Shown: one piece after another, positions 1-12,600 of the stretch | Layout of the letters: the number at the start of each line of letters is the position of its first letter | Position numbering within the stretch: the first letter of the stretch is position 1 | Program-made: the position numbers and the translations under genes | Assembly: GCA_021234535.1 (NCBI GenBank) | Contig: CM037840.1 | Location: 19,160,302-19,224,301, forward strand | Source: Stichopus chloronotus | Taxonomy: Eukaryota; Echinodermata; Holothuroidea; Aspidochirotida; Stichopodidae | Direction: 5' to 3' | DNA length: 64,000 bases | Notes under the pieces: model-generated | What the model was told of the DNA's origin: nothing | What the model saw: the letters and a program-made list of their open reading frames with translations, nothing else | Database searches by the model: none

Positions 1-525
1 GTATTTTGTAGAATTTCCTAAAATGGACCATAGGGTCCACATGGGACCTTAGACTGAAACTTTTTTGTACACCCCAGATGAGGCACCACCTAGGGATTAT
101 TGTGTTCAAGTTAAGTATAAATCCATGGATGCATGTGTGAGAAACAACATTTCAAACAGAATTTCACATAATGGGCCATTGGGCGCACATGGGACCTTGG
201 ACCAAAAATTCCTGAACACCCCGAAGGGACCAATAACTGAGCATCGTCGTGACAAACCATCAGCATTGTACAATATAATCTGTAGGAGGAGAAGCATTTT
301 GCAGAATTTCATAAAATGGGCCGCAGGGCCCACATAGGACCTTGGACCAAAAATTCCTGAACACCCTAAATGGTCCACCACCTATGGAACATTGTGTCCA
401 AGTTTCAGACAAATCCATGAAAGCATGACGGAGAGGAAGCATTTTGAACAATTGTGAACAGATAGATAGAGTGACGCCGCACCATTACAATAGCTCACAC
501 CAGCTGGCTGGTATGAGCTAAAAAA
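1..525 (+). repeat. Family B element, copy 1 (145-bp units, truncated at window edge)
   Basis: Tandem units spaced 145 bp apart: the anchor CCTGAACACC starts at 211 and recurs at 356. Each unit has GGAGGAGAAGCATTTTG, a 'gaatttcataaaatgggcc' stretch and a 'gggcccacatgggaccttgg' stretch. The array is followed by a short GATA-like run near 461-472 and a terminal hairpin, then A-rich DNA. A larger copy with the same order lies at 28727-30460. Short open frames here are by-products of the 145-bp unit. The plan resembles Helitron-derived non-autonomous elements, but the family was not identified. Confidence 0.8.
492..519 (+). other. Terminal hairpin of family B copy 1
   Basis: Inverted repeat: AGCTCACACCAGC (492-504) and GCTGGTATGAGCT (507-519), 13-bp arms with one mismatch and a TG loop, followed by CTAA and an A run. 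The second family B copy has a weaker version at the same relative place (about 30423-30450), so the hairpin belongs to the element. Confidence 0.75.
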
Positions 526-794
526 CCAGTTTTTATGGCATTTTAGTCTACATGTCATGACCTCTTTAAATGAAACCTAAACCAAACTGTGACCTTGGTA
601 ACCTTATTAAACAGAGCTGTCACACCCACCAGTTCCATCCAAATGTAGTTTACTTTTCTGATGTCATGCATTTACTCTGTTACAACATGTGCTGTGAATT
701 TGGTATTTTCAAAATATATAGATCTCCTACACTCAGAGGATTCAGCAGTTATTCAATGTACAATTTACTTTTAGAATGGTGTTTGATCAATGTA

Positions 795-1175
795 ATTATA
801 TATTAAATGTGACTTTAATTCATCACAAATATTGTGCCATAACACATGGGAGCTTCTTCCCCCCCCCCCCCCTCTCAATGGACCAAGACAGGCACTTTGT
901 GACTGAGTTTAAAATTATCCAACTTTGGTATAAAATCTGGTTTTAGTCATACTTCAAGTTCTCCAGATTTGGTTTTAGACCTATGTTTAGTCAATAGAAA
1001 TACCCTTAAAATAAGACATCACATATACCATAAAACCTAGGAGCCTCCGAGAGTTGCATTAAGAAGTCATCCAGCTTTTGTTTTAGACATGGGTTAATAG
1101 ACAATAGAATTACCTTCACAATGATGACTTTAATACAAAACAAAAAGCACAAAACCCAGAGCTTCCAAGGGCTTT
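795..1175 (+). repeat. Diverged ~108-bp tandem repeat, about three copies
   Basis: The phrase 'gttttagac...tagtcaatagaa(t/a)tacc' recurs at about 972 and 1081. 'Actttaat...cacaaaac/cataacac...gagcttcc' recurs around 810, 1030 and 1125. A run of about a dozen C lies inside the first copy near 860. No open frame of note. Confidence 0.5.
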
Positions 1176-1309
1176 GCCTGCTGGGCCACCACTAGGGCTT
1201 CACCCATGGATCACACCCTTTACAGGTCTTAAATGCCTCATGCTCAGTGGCACCATGCACTGGCACCAAAAGAAGTGACTGGTACACAGTACCCTTGCAC
1301 AATCACTGT

Positions 1310-1362
1310 GCCCCACCCCCCCCCCCCCACCCCCCACCCCCCCCCCACCCCCCACCCCCCAT
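1310..1362 (-). repeat. C-rich low-complexity tract (G-quadruplex-prone on minus strand)
   Basis: About 50 bases almost entirely C, broken by single A residues. The minus strand therefore carries many runs of three or more G with one-base spacers, which fits the quadruplex sequence rule. The minus-strand open frame across it reads as poly-Gly and is an artefact. Confidence 0.8.
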
Positions 1363-3220
1363 GAAAAGTGAGGTATGTCCAGTGGCATTAGCAGACTTTC
1401 ATCTGGGAGGCTGAGGGGTGGCAAAGGGTTGAAGTGGGGGTAGGCAGTACTGGAACTATCTGAATGGAGTGTCACCATCAGTCATAGCATATAGAGAAAA
1501 TGGTTGGATAATAATGCCTCTCAGATTGCAGGAAATGGCACTTCCCAGTCTCTCTGACATGAATTTCATCTAACACTTTCTTTATTTTTTAGAACACAAG
1601 TTCGCAAATTAACTCTTTAACTACGAATGGTGTAGAGGGAATGATAAGAGAATTTCATAGATCTGTACAATTCATTGATGGATATCAACATGTAATCATT
1701 TATGCTGCATCCCAAAGAGGGACTGCTAGGGTTTATGGGAGGTTGGTCGTAAAGATTCACATTCACCACTACGTACTGTACATAACAGCGTTGCACATTC
1801 CTCATGTTTATTATGTACTCAATTTGGTGCTGTCCTTGGCTGCATTGTACATGTGTCCGGCCATGCCTCTAAACTGTGTATGATCTTGTGAACTTGTTTA
1901 ATCCACTGCTAACAGTTCTAAAGACCATACACTTGCTCATAATAAGTTCATCATTTTTCAAGTCTTTGTGTTTTCAAGTCATTTTGTTTTAAATAAAATT
2001 TACTGTATTTAGAACTGTTTTACCCTATTTTTTTCACTTCCAATTTCATTTGAGGGTAAGTGGGAGGGAAAGACATATGACAGGGGGCTGACACTTGCCA
2101 CCCTTCAGGTTACCTGGCAATGGCGATAGTCTATAGAAAACAGAAGAGGCTAATTCCATCTTTACGTCATCACTGACAACAGTTCAACAGTTACCATCTA
2201 GGCTTTAAAGCCAAATACTTTAATAATTGCCTGCCTTCTGGTCTAATATCAACTCCATCTCTGTCCTTTTTCTTTTCTTGACAGTGCATGTTTGTCACTT
2301 TTCACACTATCACCACCACCACCACTGTATATGATCATGAACTGACATCTAGGAGCAGAGCCTTTTATCAATACTGATGAAGAAAGTAACCCACTATAAA
2401 TATGCCTCCCCAGGGACACTTCAAATTGAAATTTGATGGAGTACTTTCAGACCAGATTGCTGATGCTGTCAGGTTCAATATTTCTCTAAGTGAGAATCTC
2501 AATTATTATAATGAACTGTATCTGAAATATAGAATATTTGGGGCACAAGGGGTACAAACAATTTACAGGTAGCACAAAGAAGTATGCATTAGGTTGAGGT
2601 TAATAAAACACATCTATACAACATACGTTACAGGTCGTAATATTGGTCACTGCAGAGGATTCAATAACGATGTTTTACGTGCGTTGAAATTTCCCCATCT
2701 TACTGTTGAGGGTATTCACAAGTGTTTAGCTCAGAACAATGCATCCCTGAATTAAGTTCTAGTAGCACGTCATGTGGCCTCATGGTCCTTACTGTGGGAA
2801 CCATTGCTTCATGTTAATACATTAGAACAAGCAAGGATAGGTATATGTCTACGATGTGAATGCAGTATAGAGTCTTTCTGCTATAATGTCATGACCACCA
2901 TAACACAACATACACAGACTCTAAAAGTTTGTGTGATTGTTGTATTCCATCCTGCATGACATTACACTAATATGTACAGTACTATCAGCTTGTATGACCA
3001 TTGCAGTTACTGCCTAGATAATGACAGATATATCAAATGAACCGTGTAGTCCATGTTACATAACATTACAATAGGAGACTATAGAGGCAAGAACAATGCA
3101 GTCCATGCTCAACTCAATTGTTCAATGCAAATATAAAACACACAAATGCATTGTTTCCGTGATTTCATTATGAGGACTTTTTACCTGATGAATTTTGTAC
3201 TTTAAGAACTGTTGATCCCA
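1363..3220. other. No gene seen; one family E end remnant
   Basis: AT-rich DNA with a short CAC run near 2308-2323. At about 2836-2862 there is a match to the right terminus of family E ('gtatatgtctacgatgtgaa'), with no left end nearby. Nothing else recognised. Confidence 0.5.
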
Positions 3221-3224
3221 CATG

Positions 3225-3975
3225 ATTGATATCCACACAAAAACAATAGGGTCCTCGTACTCAATGTAGTACACCTACACACTAAATATGGCATTTATCC
3301 AAGCTTCCCTTCTTGAGATATCAGGGTTACAAGGTTTTCAAAATTTGACCACTATTCACCCCAAATGACCTTTGACATCCACCAAAAACAATAGGGTCCT
3401 TGTACTAATGTAGTACACCTACATACTAAATACGGCATTTATCCAAGCTTCCCTTCTTGAGATACCAGGGTTACAAGGTTTTTAAAATTTGACCACTATT
3501 AACCCCAAATGACCTTTGACATCCACCAAAAACAATCTAGGGTTCTTGTACCCAATGCGGTACACCTACAAATAAATTATGACATTTGTCAAAACTTTCC
3601 TTCTTGAGATATCATATTTACAAAGTTTCCACAATTTGACTCCTGTTGACCCCAAATGACCTTTGACCTCTACAAAATATGATAGAGTTCTTGTACTCAA
3701 TGTGGTACACCTACAAACTAAATATGACAATTGACCAAGCTTTGGTTCTTGAGATATCATGTTTACAAGGTTTTCAAAATGTGACCCTTGTTGACCCAAA
3801 TGACAGTTGACCTCCACCAAAACAAAAGGAAACTTGTACTCAGTGTGGTACACTATACCTACATAACAACTATGCTTCCCTTTTTGAAATAATGTGTTTT
3901 CAAGGTAGTTTTCATGGACTTACAAACACACACATATACCACTGCATAATTACAAAAGGTTAAGATTTCATCAAA
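3225..3975 (+). repeat. Family A element, copy 1 (five ~145-bp units)
   Basis: The anchor CCCCAAATGACC starts at 3359, 3503 and 3650 (144- and 147-bp steps), with degenerate units on both sides. Each unit reads: 'gacctttgac(c/a)tccacca', 'caataggg', a 'tactcaatgtggtacacctac' stretch, 'ttcttgagatatc', 'gtttacaaggttttcacaatttgacc'. The array ends in a short CA run (about 3926-3940) and a degenerate tail. A perfect TGACCTTTGACCT lies at 3657-3669. The minus strand stays open across several units because of the repeated unit; I do not call that a gene. Confidence 0.85.
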
Positions 3976-5725
3976 CCTAAAACACTACTTAGAAACAGAA
4001 TTAGGTTTAATTGCGGTTACTACTCTAAAGATAGGACAATTGAATTGCACTTCTTTGCAAACATCATAACAACATTCGTGGTGACCTTCCATACAGTAAT
4101 CATTGATACAATGCCAAAAAAACGGAGACAGGTCAGAAAATTTTGAATAATCACAAAGCTAAAAAAACAAAGATTTCTTGCAGTCCCTCCAATAACTTCA
4201 TTCAAGTTTGAGACAGAGTTAAGTAACAGAAATACATAAACACAATTGATGCAAACAGAATGTCAAAGTCTTAGAAATTTTAAGTTTAGATGCTACACAG
4301 CACTCTACATACTACCACAGCAATACTGCTCTGGCTCACACTTCTCAACTAAAAGTACTGTTTGCTAAAGACAACAAAAAATTAAATCTATTGGATGATG
4401 CAAAAAATTAAGTTACATGCAAAGAGTATTTAGTTTACACACTGTCAGGTCCATAACATCACAAATGTGATTGTCATATTCACAAAATATATATTAATTT
4501 GGTCATATGATCTTCAAAGAAGGTATGAGGCCTACCCTGGACTTTGCCAATTGTTATTCAGGACGCACCAGCCCCACAAGGTCTGCAGAGCAGCTCGAGT
4601 AAGTCGTTCTCAGACTAAGCAAGGAATATCATTAAGTTTGTGCCCAACTTTGAAATAAAAGTGCAGCCACTACATAATGAGCAATAAAAAAATATTCAGC
4701 AAAAAATCAATATGAAGTAACTAAATTTTTTCAGATTCTATCATCCTCATGGGTGACTGCATGAGGTAGGTGTGGAAGAGACATGTACAGTAGGAGCAGG
4801 AGGAGCTTGGAAAGGTTGGCTTGATGGAGGGGATACCCATAATCTGAAGAGATGACACAATGGTGTGAGAACAATTGCTATACTGTAAAAGGGAGGTAAA
4901 ATTGGCCTTCCCCAGCATCAGAAGCAAGCCTGGATCAAAATTGTATTGACAAAATGGAGAAATAGACTGATTTAATGGGAAACAAAATCTTGGAATATCT
5001 CAATGAACTATGAAGCAGAGGTGAGTGACAAACATCTTCCAAAAGTGTCAGTCAAAAATATTGCTTCCTTGCCAAGTAGCCAAGTTATACACTTTTGAAA
5101 TTCAGAGAAGTGGTGCTGCCAGAAGTGGTCTCAGTTGAAAGTTACAAACAGACTTGAGTAAGTTGAATTACGACATCTCATAACCCCTGAAAAATTAAAT
5201 TTCTTTATTTTGTTACCTACTTCATTTCCATTACTACATACAATTGCACACACTTTGTGTTCAATTACCAGTGTTTCATGGGATGATCAAAATATTAATA
5301 TTTTGATTTGAATTTACAAGTATGCATAACTGACATAACAATTTGCAAATAAATCAGAGAAAATCAAAAGTTTTTCTACTTAATAGAAGAGATCAGGTTA
5401 CCATATGAACTCAGAATGGCACCATCATGATGAATTTTTCAATTCATACATACTTGGAAAAATCCTCAAATCTTATTGGCCAGTTTCAGTCAGGTGACCA
5501 TTTAATATTTGTTGGATAACGCAAGGTCAATTTTAGAGAAAAATCAACGGCAGACACACAACAAAACCGTAGATCGACAGTGTTTTGTACTCTGTATGCA
5601 CGCCCCAGGCAGCCGGCCCTGGCCCCTCATATGAACACACTTAACATGCTGTGAAGTTGTAGACCTAGGCCTAGCCAGGGGGCTACTGAAAAGTGAAACA
5701 TACCCCTGAAAATGTAAATCATAAC
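3976..5725. other. No gene seen
   Basis: AT-rich unique-looking DNA. A minus-strand stretch ending near 4843 has a fair splice-acceptor look, but I could not support an exon there. A GC-richer patch lies at about 5590-5640. Confidence 0.4.
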
Positions 5726-5729
5726 TAAT

Positions 5730-6690
5730 ATACGTAGTCCTAACAACAACAGAGTGATAATGTTGGGGGGTTCTTCTTACGCTAATCTTACCCCTCTCTA
5801 AACATCCTAATTGTGTCACGTGAAAGCGCTACTCAACAGATTTGATAAAGCCCTCTGGAATAAGCATTCCTCCTTCGTCGATTTTACGGAGAAGTCCAAA
5901 AACGAGTCCTTATGGAATAAAATCCTATAGAGGACTACCGACTGCAATCCTTCAACTCCCACAGTCAAAGACAAAGGGGTTGTACATACACAGTGAGTCA
6001 AATAGAGTAGGCCTAAGCCACGTATAACTTTATGCATGAAGGTTAACAACCATGTGAGGGATCAGACAAGTCCAAGCCAAGCTTTTCTCTCAATGTAACA
6101 TTCCAAAAATCTTCAACTGTATAAAAAATCAGTCTAGGCAATCCGAGGCAAATTCCAATGATTTGATTACTTGTTGAGGAAAACAAAGCTCTGTAACTTG
6201 CTCCATAAACAGTGAATAGGAACATGTGCACTGAACCACTGCATGTGAACACTATGACAAGTGCAAAATAGTGCGCGACATACACGCTGCACTGAGAGCT
6301 AGCTGAGTGTAAACTAAGATGCAGTAGCAAGTTGTTGATATGCATGCTCTTGTTATTTATTAAGTTTAAGTGTTACTTTGTGTATCATGCACGAACATGT
6401 TTGTGAATGTTGTCCTTTCCTCTAGGTTCCATTTTTAATAAAAATATTGTTATTTCAGAACCAAATTTGCTTTTAGTTTTATTTTTTGATCAAAATCTTG
6501 TTTAGTATGTATAGACAAGGTTTTGGACCACACATTTACTGTAGGACAACACACTCGCAGAGGTTAATGCTATCACTGGATGTACTCAGGCTGCATGCTT
6601 GTGCATTACTTGCATTAAATCCAGATCATATATTATCCTACGGATACTGCATGGTCCAGCATTGATTAACTTTTAATAAATGAACTTCAA
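5730..6690 (-). repeat. Family F, copy 1 (unclassified ~1-kb dispersed sequence)
   Basis: Matches 11225-12600 along its length. Shared landmarks, in order: 'taatcttacc(c)ctctctaaa', 'attgtgtcac', 'ggaataagc', 'gactgcaatcc', 'caaaatcagtcta', 'actgaaccac', 'tgcacgaa', 'aataaaaat', 'gaaccaaatt', 'tccagcatt'. Both strands keep short open frames at matching places: minus 6043-6345 pairs with 11933-12172, and plus 5842-6027 pairs with 11514-11720. No inverted terminal repeats or recognised domain. It could be a transposon family or a decayed duplicated gene; strand is nominal. Confidence 0.55.
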
Positions 6691-6885
6691 ATTGTGTATC
6701 TTGAAAAATAAACAACATATTTAGCTGACATTTAATGATGCATGCTCACCATATGTTAGTGCACCATTTAACAATAGTATTTCACACAGGCCTAAAGTTA
6801 GTTGTGAATTTCTTTCTTTTCCCTTGAAGAAGTCCTTTATCAGTTTATGATGACTGCATCCCTTGAGTCAACTCCAGTAAATTAA

Positions 6886-7408
6886 AGCAGCACAGTGAGT
6901 TAATATCAATAAATTTGTAAGGATTTCAAAGGGTGCAACCTGCAAATGAAGATGCTTATAACTAGCATCTATAGATAGTTTCAGATCCAACAGTCTGAAA
7001 ACTATCAACATATTTGAATTTTTGACCATGGGTTTGAACTGGCTATGTGTCTATGAAATTGATACTAATGTGCAAAGTGTTTGACCAAATTTTTAAAAAA
7101 AAAAGCTAAATAGAATGGTTTCTGACTCACTCATTGATGTTCATTTGTATGCAAATCTCAAACTTCTTCCTTTGGGAATTGACTAGCGATATACTAATCT
7201 CATGTAACCTATGCATTACCATATGGTCTAGCATATATAGCAATTGTGTGTGTGCATATCCAGTCCCTGTCCATCCATAATGAGGTAGTATACACTGTGA
7301 ATACATAGGGATCCTCTGAGATTAACTATTTGCCATAAGTGTGTGAAGGAAACTTGTCAGGTTTGGAGAGATTAATTGAATTTCACAAAACAATGTGAGG
7401 TGCCCCCG
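6886..7408. mobile_element. TTAA-flanked MITE, family G copy 1, with a nested family D element
   Basis: Flanked by TTAA at 6882-6885 and 7409-7412. The interior matches 28888-29255: 'ttgaatttttgacc', 'tactaatgtg', 'gtgtgaaggaaacttg', 'gaatttcacaaaacaa'. The termini are diverged (left AGCAGCACAGTGAG; right, reversed, CGGGGGCACCTCAC). A ~145-bp family D copy interrupts it at about 7157-7302 where copy 2 has none. Confidence 0.65.
7157..7302 (+). mobile_element. Family D element, copy 1 (short, nested)
   Basis: Left end CTCAAA-CTTCTTCC-TTTGGG, then 'gaattgactagcga', a subterminal arm 'aacctatgcattacc', 'tggtctagcat', a GT run and the right end 'tgaggtagtatacactgtgaa'. It sits inside a family G MITE; the other G copy reads through the site ('aaaactttgggatcc'). 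Confidence 0.65.
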
Positions 7409-7958
7409 TTAAAGGTACTAGCATGAGTTTTCAAAAACGTATGTCACAAAGCCTAAAATATCAATTCAAATAGTCCAACTGCCATCTTCACCAGAAATTC
7501 TGAGGGTAAAATATAAAATGTTAGAATATAGAAGGTTATATAAACATTTTAATATCAAAAGGAAACAAAAGCAGGTAAAATTAGTTGTGCAAAAAGGACA
7601 TCACAAAGGATGGCACACCTCACTATACATTTTCTATCTCATCAATGGAAGAAGCTATAAAGATGGGAGTTGGATGGGTAGGAGTTATTTACTAACCTTT
7701 TAGAATATGTTTTCTTGCTATTCTAGACTACAGATATACTTTTAAGGCAATAAGAGAATTCCTGGAAACAAAATTCACCCACCCCAATACTAGCAGGGAG
7801 CCTTCAATTCATCTCCATCACCGACAGCTCAAACCCACACATCTTGCACGCTCAAGTGTCGTGTGCAAAAAGAATAGCAACTAGATATTTGAGTAAAAAA
7901 AGGGCAGCAACTACAACTTTTGATTGCTTAATTTTTACAATAACTTTAGGCTAAATTT
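7409..7958. other. No gene seen
   Basis: AT-rich DNA with no repeat or coding signal that I can support. Confidence 0.4.
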
Positions 7959-8516
7959 CCCAAAACTCCCTGGTTTCGGAATTCGCTAGCGACGTACTCT
8001 GCTCACATAACCTATACATTACCGTATTGACCATGGTCTAGCATCTGGCAAATTTGCGTGTGTGTGCATGGGTCTATCTGGTCACCGCCCTTCCGTACTT
8101 GCCAGCCTTTTGGTCTGCCAGCAGAGTTTTCAGCTGCTATTTGCATCTGTGCCTATCCACCTTGGTTTTCCATGTTTTCCATTTTATAGTCGATATCTGA
8201 GTGATCCTCATCCTTTCCAACTTCTTTGGACCTGTTTTGGATGAGTATCCTTTTTACTTTGTGTCTTTTTCACGTTCTTTTCGACACGCGTGTGTTGAGT
8301 TTGGGCTAGGCCTCACACTCACTATTGTGTTACATTACGTTGTTCCTTGTTGTAACGTTGTTAGGATCCACGTTAAGCCACCTCGTGTGTATCTCGCTTT
8401 TGTTTCTCACATGACTTTGGGGGACATCTTTCCCCTCGCTGTTATTGCCAGATACTGGACCATGATCAATACGGTAATGCATAGCTTATATGAGGTGAGG
8501 GAGTACATGCTGTGAA
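7959..8516 (+). mobile_element. Family D element, copy 2 (full-length, core orientation 1)
   Basis: Left terminal hairpin CCCAAA(ACTCCCTGG)TTTCGG, then 'gaattcgctagcgacgtact'. Long subterminal inverted repeats follow: 'acattaccgtattgacc', 'atggtctagcatctggca' on the left and their reverse complements at about 8449-8492. The right end is 'gagtacatgctgtgaa'. The core starts with a GT run beside the left arm. The core reads open for 60-104 codons on the plus strand, with a diverged reverse-strand counterpart at 51284-51466; I treat these frames as incidental. TT/TTT flank both ends. The layout fits Helentron-associated (HINE-like) elements. Confidence 0.75.
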
Positions 8517-8739
8517 TTTAGCTTTTCAAAATGCTGCTAGGTGTAAAATAAATAGCTTTTTGACAAGGAAAATAGGGACAAAGTTTCAGATCAAAATCCT
8601 CATTCTTGTTCCTGACACACAGTACCATGTGTGAGCTAATACTGTGCTGTATTTAGAGAATCAAATTTTTGTTAGAATGAGACTTTGGCATCAAGTTGGG
8701 TAGTGCCAAAACTCAGTATGTTAGGAACAGCAGTGCTGG

Positions 8740-9010
8740 TATTAACCAAGGAACCAGTGCTTTCCTTTTAAATGAAATTACTTTCTGGAAGGATACCATC
8801 AAAAATAATTTGTAAATACATCCAGGCAAGCATGTGTACCAAATCACCCATCCACTTCAATCTTTAAGCATAAGTTAAAGTAGTAATTTGTAAAATTTGC
8901 TCTACATTTTTACACATGCTTACATAACAAAAGAAATATTAGCAAATGTTTCCAGAAGATTCTACATTCTGCCTACCCTATGTTAAAAAATGAAGGCTTA
9001 AGACTGTGCA
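8740..9010 (+). repeat. Family C, copy 1 (diverged)
   Basis: Matches 13281-13590 and 25785-26090: 'aatacatcca', 'atccacttcaatctt', 'agcaaatgttt(t)cc(a/g)gaagatt', ending near 'aaggcttaag'. No open frame; no termini identified. Confidence 0.55.
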
Positions 9011-9970
9011 AACTGATCTGCATTGAAGTGACCTTGGATGATAACACAAGTGGCCTTCATTTCTTGAAGTGCTGTAAATGTTTACTTGTGAGAGACGAAA
9101 GGAACTGAGAAATAACTTTCATTACGATATTGACATGGTGTGAAAATGCTTTTCCTTTCTGTGAAACAAGCTGTTTTGTGAAAAGCTCACAAAATTATGT
9201 AATCCATGAACATTACCAACATTACAAAAGGCACCTCACGTTAGATGACCTTCCCAGCAGGTGCTGGTGTGTGTATGGCTGTTTAATGTAGTCCTACAAA
9301 CATAAGCAATTGTCAAGGTTAGAGGTTTGTCTCATCTAAGATCCAAGATCTCTACTTTTTTGAGTAATTCTTGACGTCTGTTGATTGGCTCAAAAGAGCA
9401 TGAAAAATCAAAGTCTAAAGAAAAAAAGTATTGAGCACTTCTAATGAGTGAAATTGATTACATCAGCATACATGAATTTTAATATCTTACAGTCTGTACG
9501 CACATTCACTCGGAATCCAAGCGATACTTCGCAAATGTTAATATTACGAATGCAGGCAGAGCTGATGCATCAGTAACACGTATGTAGTGTGGGCAACATG
9601 TTAGTCTGCTAAGAGAATTCATCTACAGGTGTAGAAACAGAACAGCATCATAGCTTAGAATCAAAACATCCTGTAAATCTGAACAAGACCCCAATGGGCT
9701 CTGTGGTTCCTTGCATGGCAATTATTTCAACTGTAGTCCTTTGCAGCATACAATGTACTTTATCAAACTCCCCTGAAACTAACCCTGGCTAAAGGAGAAA
9801 CAATCTCTGAAATACTCAATTTCTCTCAGTTCTTTTTTGTAACCAGAAAGCCAAAAGGCTTTGTGATTCCTTGCGACATGGTTATATTATAACACACATG
9901 AATTATCCACATGACAAGTATGAGATCAACTGCAGATATCGTTCTTGAAACACCACATCAACAAGTCTTT
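9011..9970. other. No gene seen
   Basis: Unique-looking AT-rich DNA; no long open frame or repeat recognised. Confidence 0.4.
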
Positions 9971-10133
9971 AACCCAAAATGACCTTTATTTTGGTGACCT
10001 CAGATAACATTAGATGTCCACCAAAAGCACTAGGGATCACCTACTCAGTATGGCCAACCCATCAAGTATGACATCAGTCAATATTAGCCTTGCCCTCACC
10101 AACATAACCCTTCTGACGCAAGGAACCAAAAAC
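9971..10133 (+). repeat. Family A element, copy 2 (single unit plus tail)
   Basis: One degenerate unit ('aaatgaccttt', 'ggtgacctca', 'gtccaccaaaagca', 'tagggatcacctactcagtatg', 'aagtatgacatcagtca') followed by the element tail 'cgcaaggaaccaaaaa'. There is no CA run in this copy. Confidence 0.7.
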
Positions 10134-11220
10134 ACGTAAGATTGATGTAGAGAAATCCTAACACCTAAAAATAGCTTAAACATTTACATTGCTTTACATG
10201 AAAATACTGCCTATTTGTGACAATCAGTTAATCTGGGAAAATACAGGCACTATTTGTAGGCCTGTTTCAAAGGTATTTGATCTTACTGTATGCTATGGTG
10301 TAAGAATAATTATGCCTATTCATTAATACATGATTTAGAAGTTGAAGTTAGGCTAGTTAGAATGCATACACATTTGTCATTTAATTCATGCTTGTTCTAG
10401 GAGATCTTTTAGGGTGCTAATAGGCTACTGTAGTTAAAATATGCAAGCTTTCATTTTTATGAATACTAACCTCTGACCCAATTAATTTTAGACTGGCACA
10501 AAAACAGTACAGGGAAAAGTACATGTGTTTTGGGATTTTAGTAAAACCTAAAACACATGTCATATCCTGAAGGTCACAGTAAGTAGCAGTAACAGTATGA
10601 CGATATTATCGATGATATGATTATAATTTCATGTTTAGGGATATTATAAATATCCACCTTCAAACAATATTGATACACAGAAAACACTATAATATAAAAA
10701 AAATCAATAATGCAGACTACTATATTTGTAGACAACCATTGTTCTTTTTTTTCTTTTTTTTTTCCTTCTGGTATCTATGTAAACCTCTTCAAGAGTTCTC
10801 ACTCACACATTCAAAACAGTGGCATCATCAGTTGTCAAAAACAGCTGTTTTACTTGGGTGGTTTTGGTTTGTGTGTCATGTGTGTTCACAGCCCTGATTG
10901 GATGTACTCTGGAAAGACCAGTCTTCAATCTTGTCACTCATCTGTGTGTATGAATGATTTTGTCTTAAAGTCCATGTGGTGATAAAATCACATATTTTCC
11001 CCCTTGGATGGACAGCCTGGACCAAATCATTTGATTTAACTGCATATATTTCTATTCCATGCTAGATTTGACCATTTGACTTATGAGGAAAAAAACCTGG
11101 AGCCTTAGCTGTTGGCTCAAGCACAGAGGAGCAAAATAGCTTTACTGGAGCAAAGTTGTTTGTTGTGGCCATTGGTTGCAGGTTTGCTTTACTGTTTTAC
11201 ATAATTACTGCATTTTTACA
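10134..11220. other. No gene seen
   Basis: A T-rich tract lies at about 10743-10766. Two overlapping short plus-strand frames cover it but look non-coding. Confidence 0.4.
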
Positions 11221-11224
11221 CGCT

Positions 11225-12600
11225 AAGTACTAAGGAGTATGCTCCAGAGTATGCACTATTACTTAGTTCTCTGATCAAACTGGGTTTGTATGTTGTCAAT
11301 GACTCTGGAATCGTGCCAAGTTCTGTCCAGCCCAAATATATGAAAGGTATGCCATCATGCATAACACAAGTGTCTGACCAATGGAGGTGCAGTAAATGTA
11401 CGTAAATCCACATAACAACAACACAACACAGTGACACTGTCAGTGGTAGTTCTTCTGATGTACAGTAATCTTACCTCTCTAAATTTCAAAATTGTGTCAC
11501 AAGAAAGATTATTTTGAACACCTTTGACAAGTTTGAAAGTACCGGAATAAGCTCTCCTTCTTTGCCTATTCTACAGAGATGTCCTAAAACAATTCCCTAT
11601 GCAAAAAAATCGCAAAGAGGGCTAAGGACTGCAATCCATGGCCATCTTGAAGGGTCTTCACACAACCACCGGATTAATGACCATAAGGACAAAGACTGCT
11701 CTATAGTACAAATAATTTAGGCCTATTGATAGGCCTAGGCCCTATATGGTGAAAAAAAATTCAACAGTAAAGGCCTTAACATGAGTTATCCCAAATCAGC
11801 CATAAAGTGATCTTACAACAATGTTTGATAGTAACATTTTGGCCATGTGAGATCCTTCATCTGTGTTGAAGTAGGCCTACTTCCGAAATTTTGCATAAAA
11901 CTGTCACAGTCACAAGGAAAACTAAGTTAGGGTCAGCACACAAGAAGTCTTCCAGTTACTGCTGTTGTTAGGGCTGAGAGTAAGACATCAAACATGTCCA
12001 AGTTTCCTCTAAATGTATAATCAATGAATCTGTCACTGTCTTTATCCAAAATCAGTCTAATCAGGGGGTAAATTCCACAAAGCAAGTCCCTGTCCTGTAC
12101 AACACTCTGTAACTTAGTAACTAAGCTTGTACTGCAAGTTCCGTACACACTGCAGCGTGAATACACATACACTGAACCACAGCATTAGCATATCTGTACG
12201 CTACGAGCAAACTAACTAAAGCAGGCATTGCTACTATGTCAATTGATATTGTTATTCCTTTTGCTGAAGTGTTAATTTCTGTATCGTGCACGAATATTGT
12301 TGACATGTTGTAAATTTGTTTACCTTTTCTCGGGGTTCCTTTTCAATAAAAATGCGGTTATTTAAGAACCAAATTCCTTTCTTTTTTCTTCCTTTTTTAT
12401 CAAACTCTCCTTGGTATGTAGGAACAAAGTCAATCAACTTTGGACCTGTGTATTAACTGTAGTATAATGAACTCTCCGGGGTTAATGGTATTGCTAAATG
12501 CACTCGGTCTGCACCCTCATGCATCGCTTGCATTAAGCCCCGACCATGCATAATCCTACAGCTAATATACCGTCCAGCATTAACGTTCCTTTAATTCAGC
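11225..12600 (-). repeat. Family F, copy 2
   Basis: Partner of 5730-6690, somewhat longer, with extra sequence between the two conserved halves (11465-11710 and 11930-12600). The conserved 3' part holds 'ggttccttttcaataaaaat' and 'aagaaccaaatt', a short inverted GGTTC/GAACC pair around an AATAAA. Against copy 1, the plus-strand frame 11514-11720 keeps GIS, RCPKT-like and RGL-TAI blocks; the opposite frame has stops here. Confidence 0.55.

Noticed and set aside
1200..1478. 92-codon minus-strand frame
   Set aside because: Its middle is poly-Gly from the C-rich tract.
3566..3853. Minus-strand open frame (95 codons) across family A units, with similar frames at 60006-60354
   Set aside because: Frames recur because the ~145-bp unit repeats; stops and shifts differ between units, and no domain is visible. 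Treated as repeat translation.
4740..4843. Possible terminal exon on the minus strand after an acceptor TCATCTCTTCAG
   Set aside because: Two frames are open, no partner exon or polyadenylation signal could be tied to it, and the peptide is low complexity. Phase fit with the 15.9-kb exon could be chance.
8062..8515. Two overlapping plus-strand frames inside family D copy 2, with a counterpart in copy 5
   Set aside because: Similarity follows DNA homology of the element; copies 3 and 4 have lost most of the region, so there is no sign of selection for a protein.
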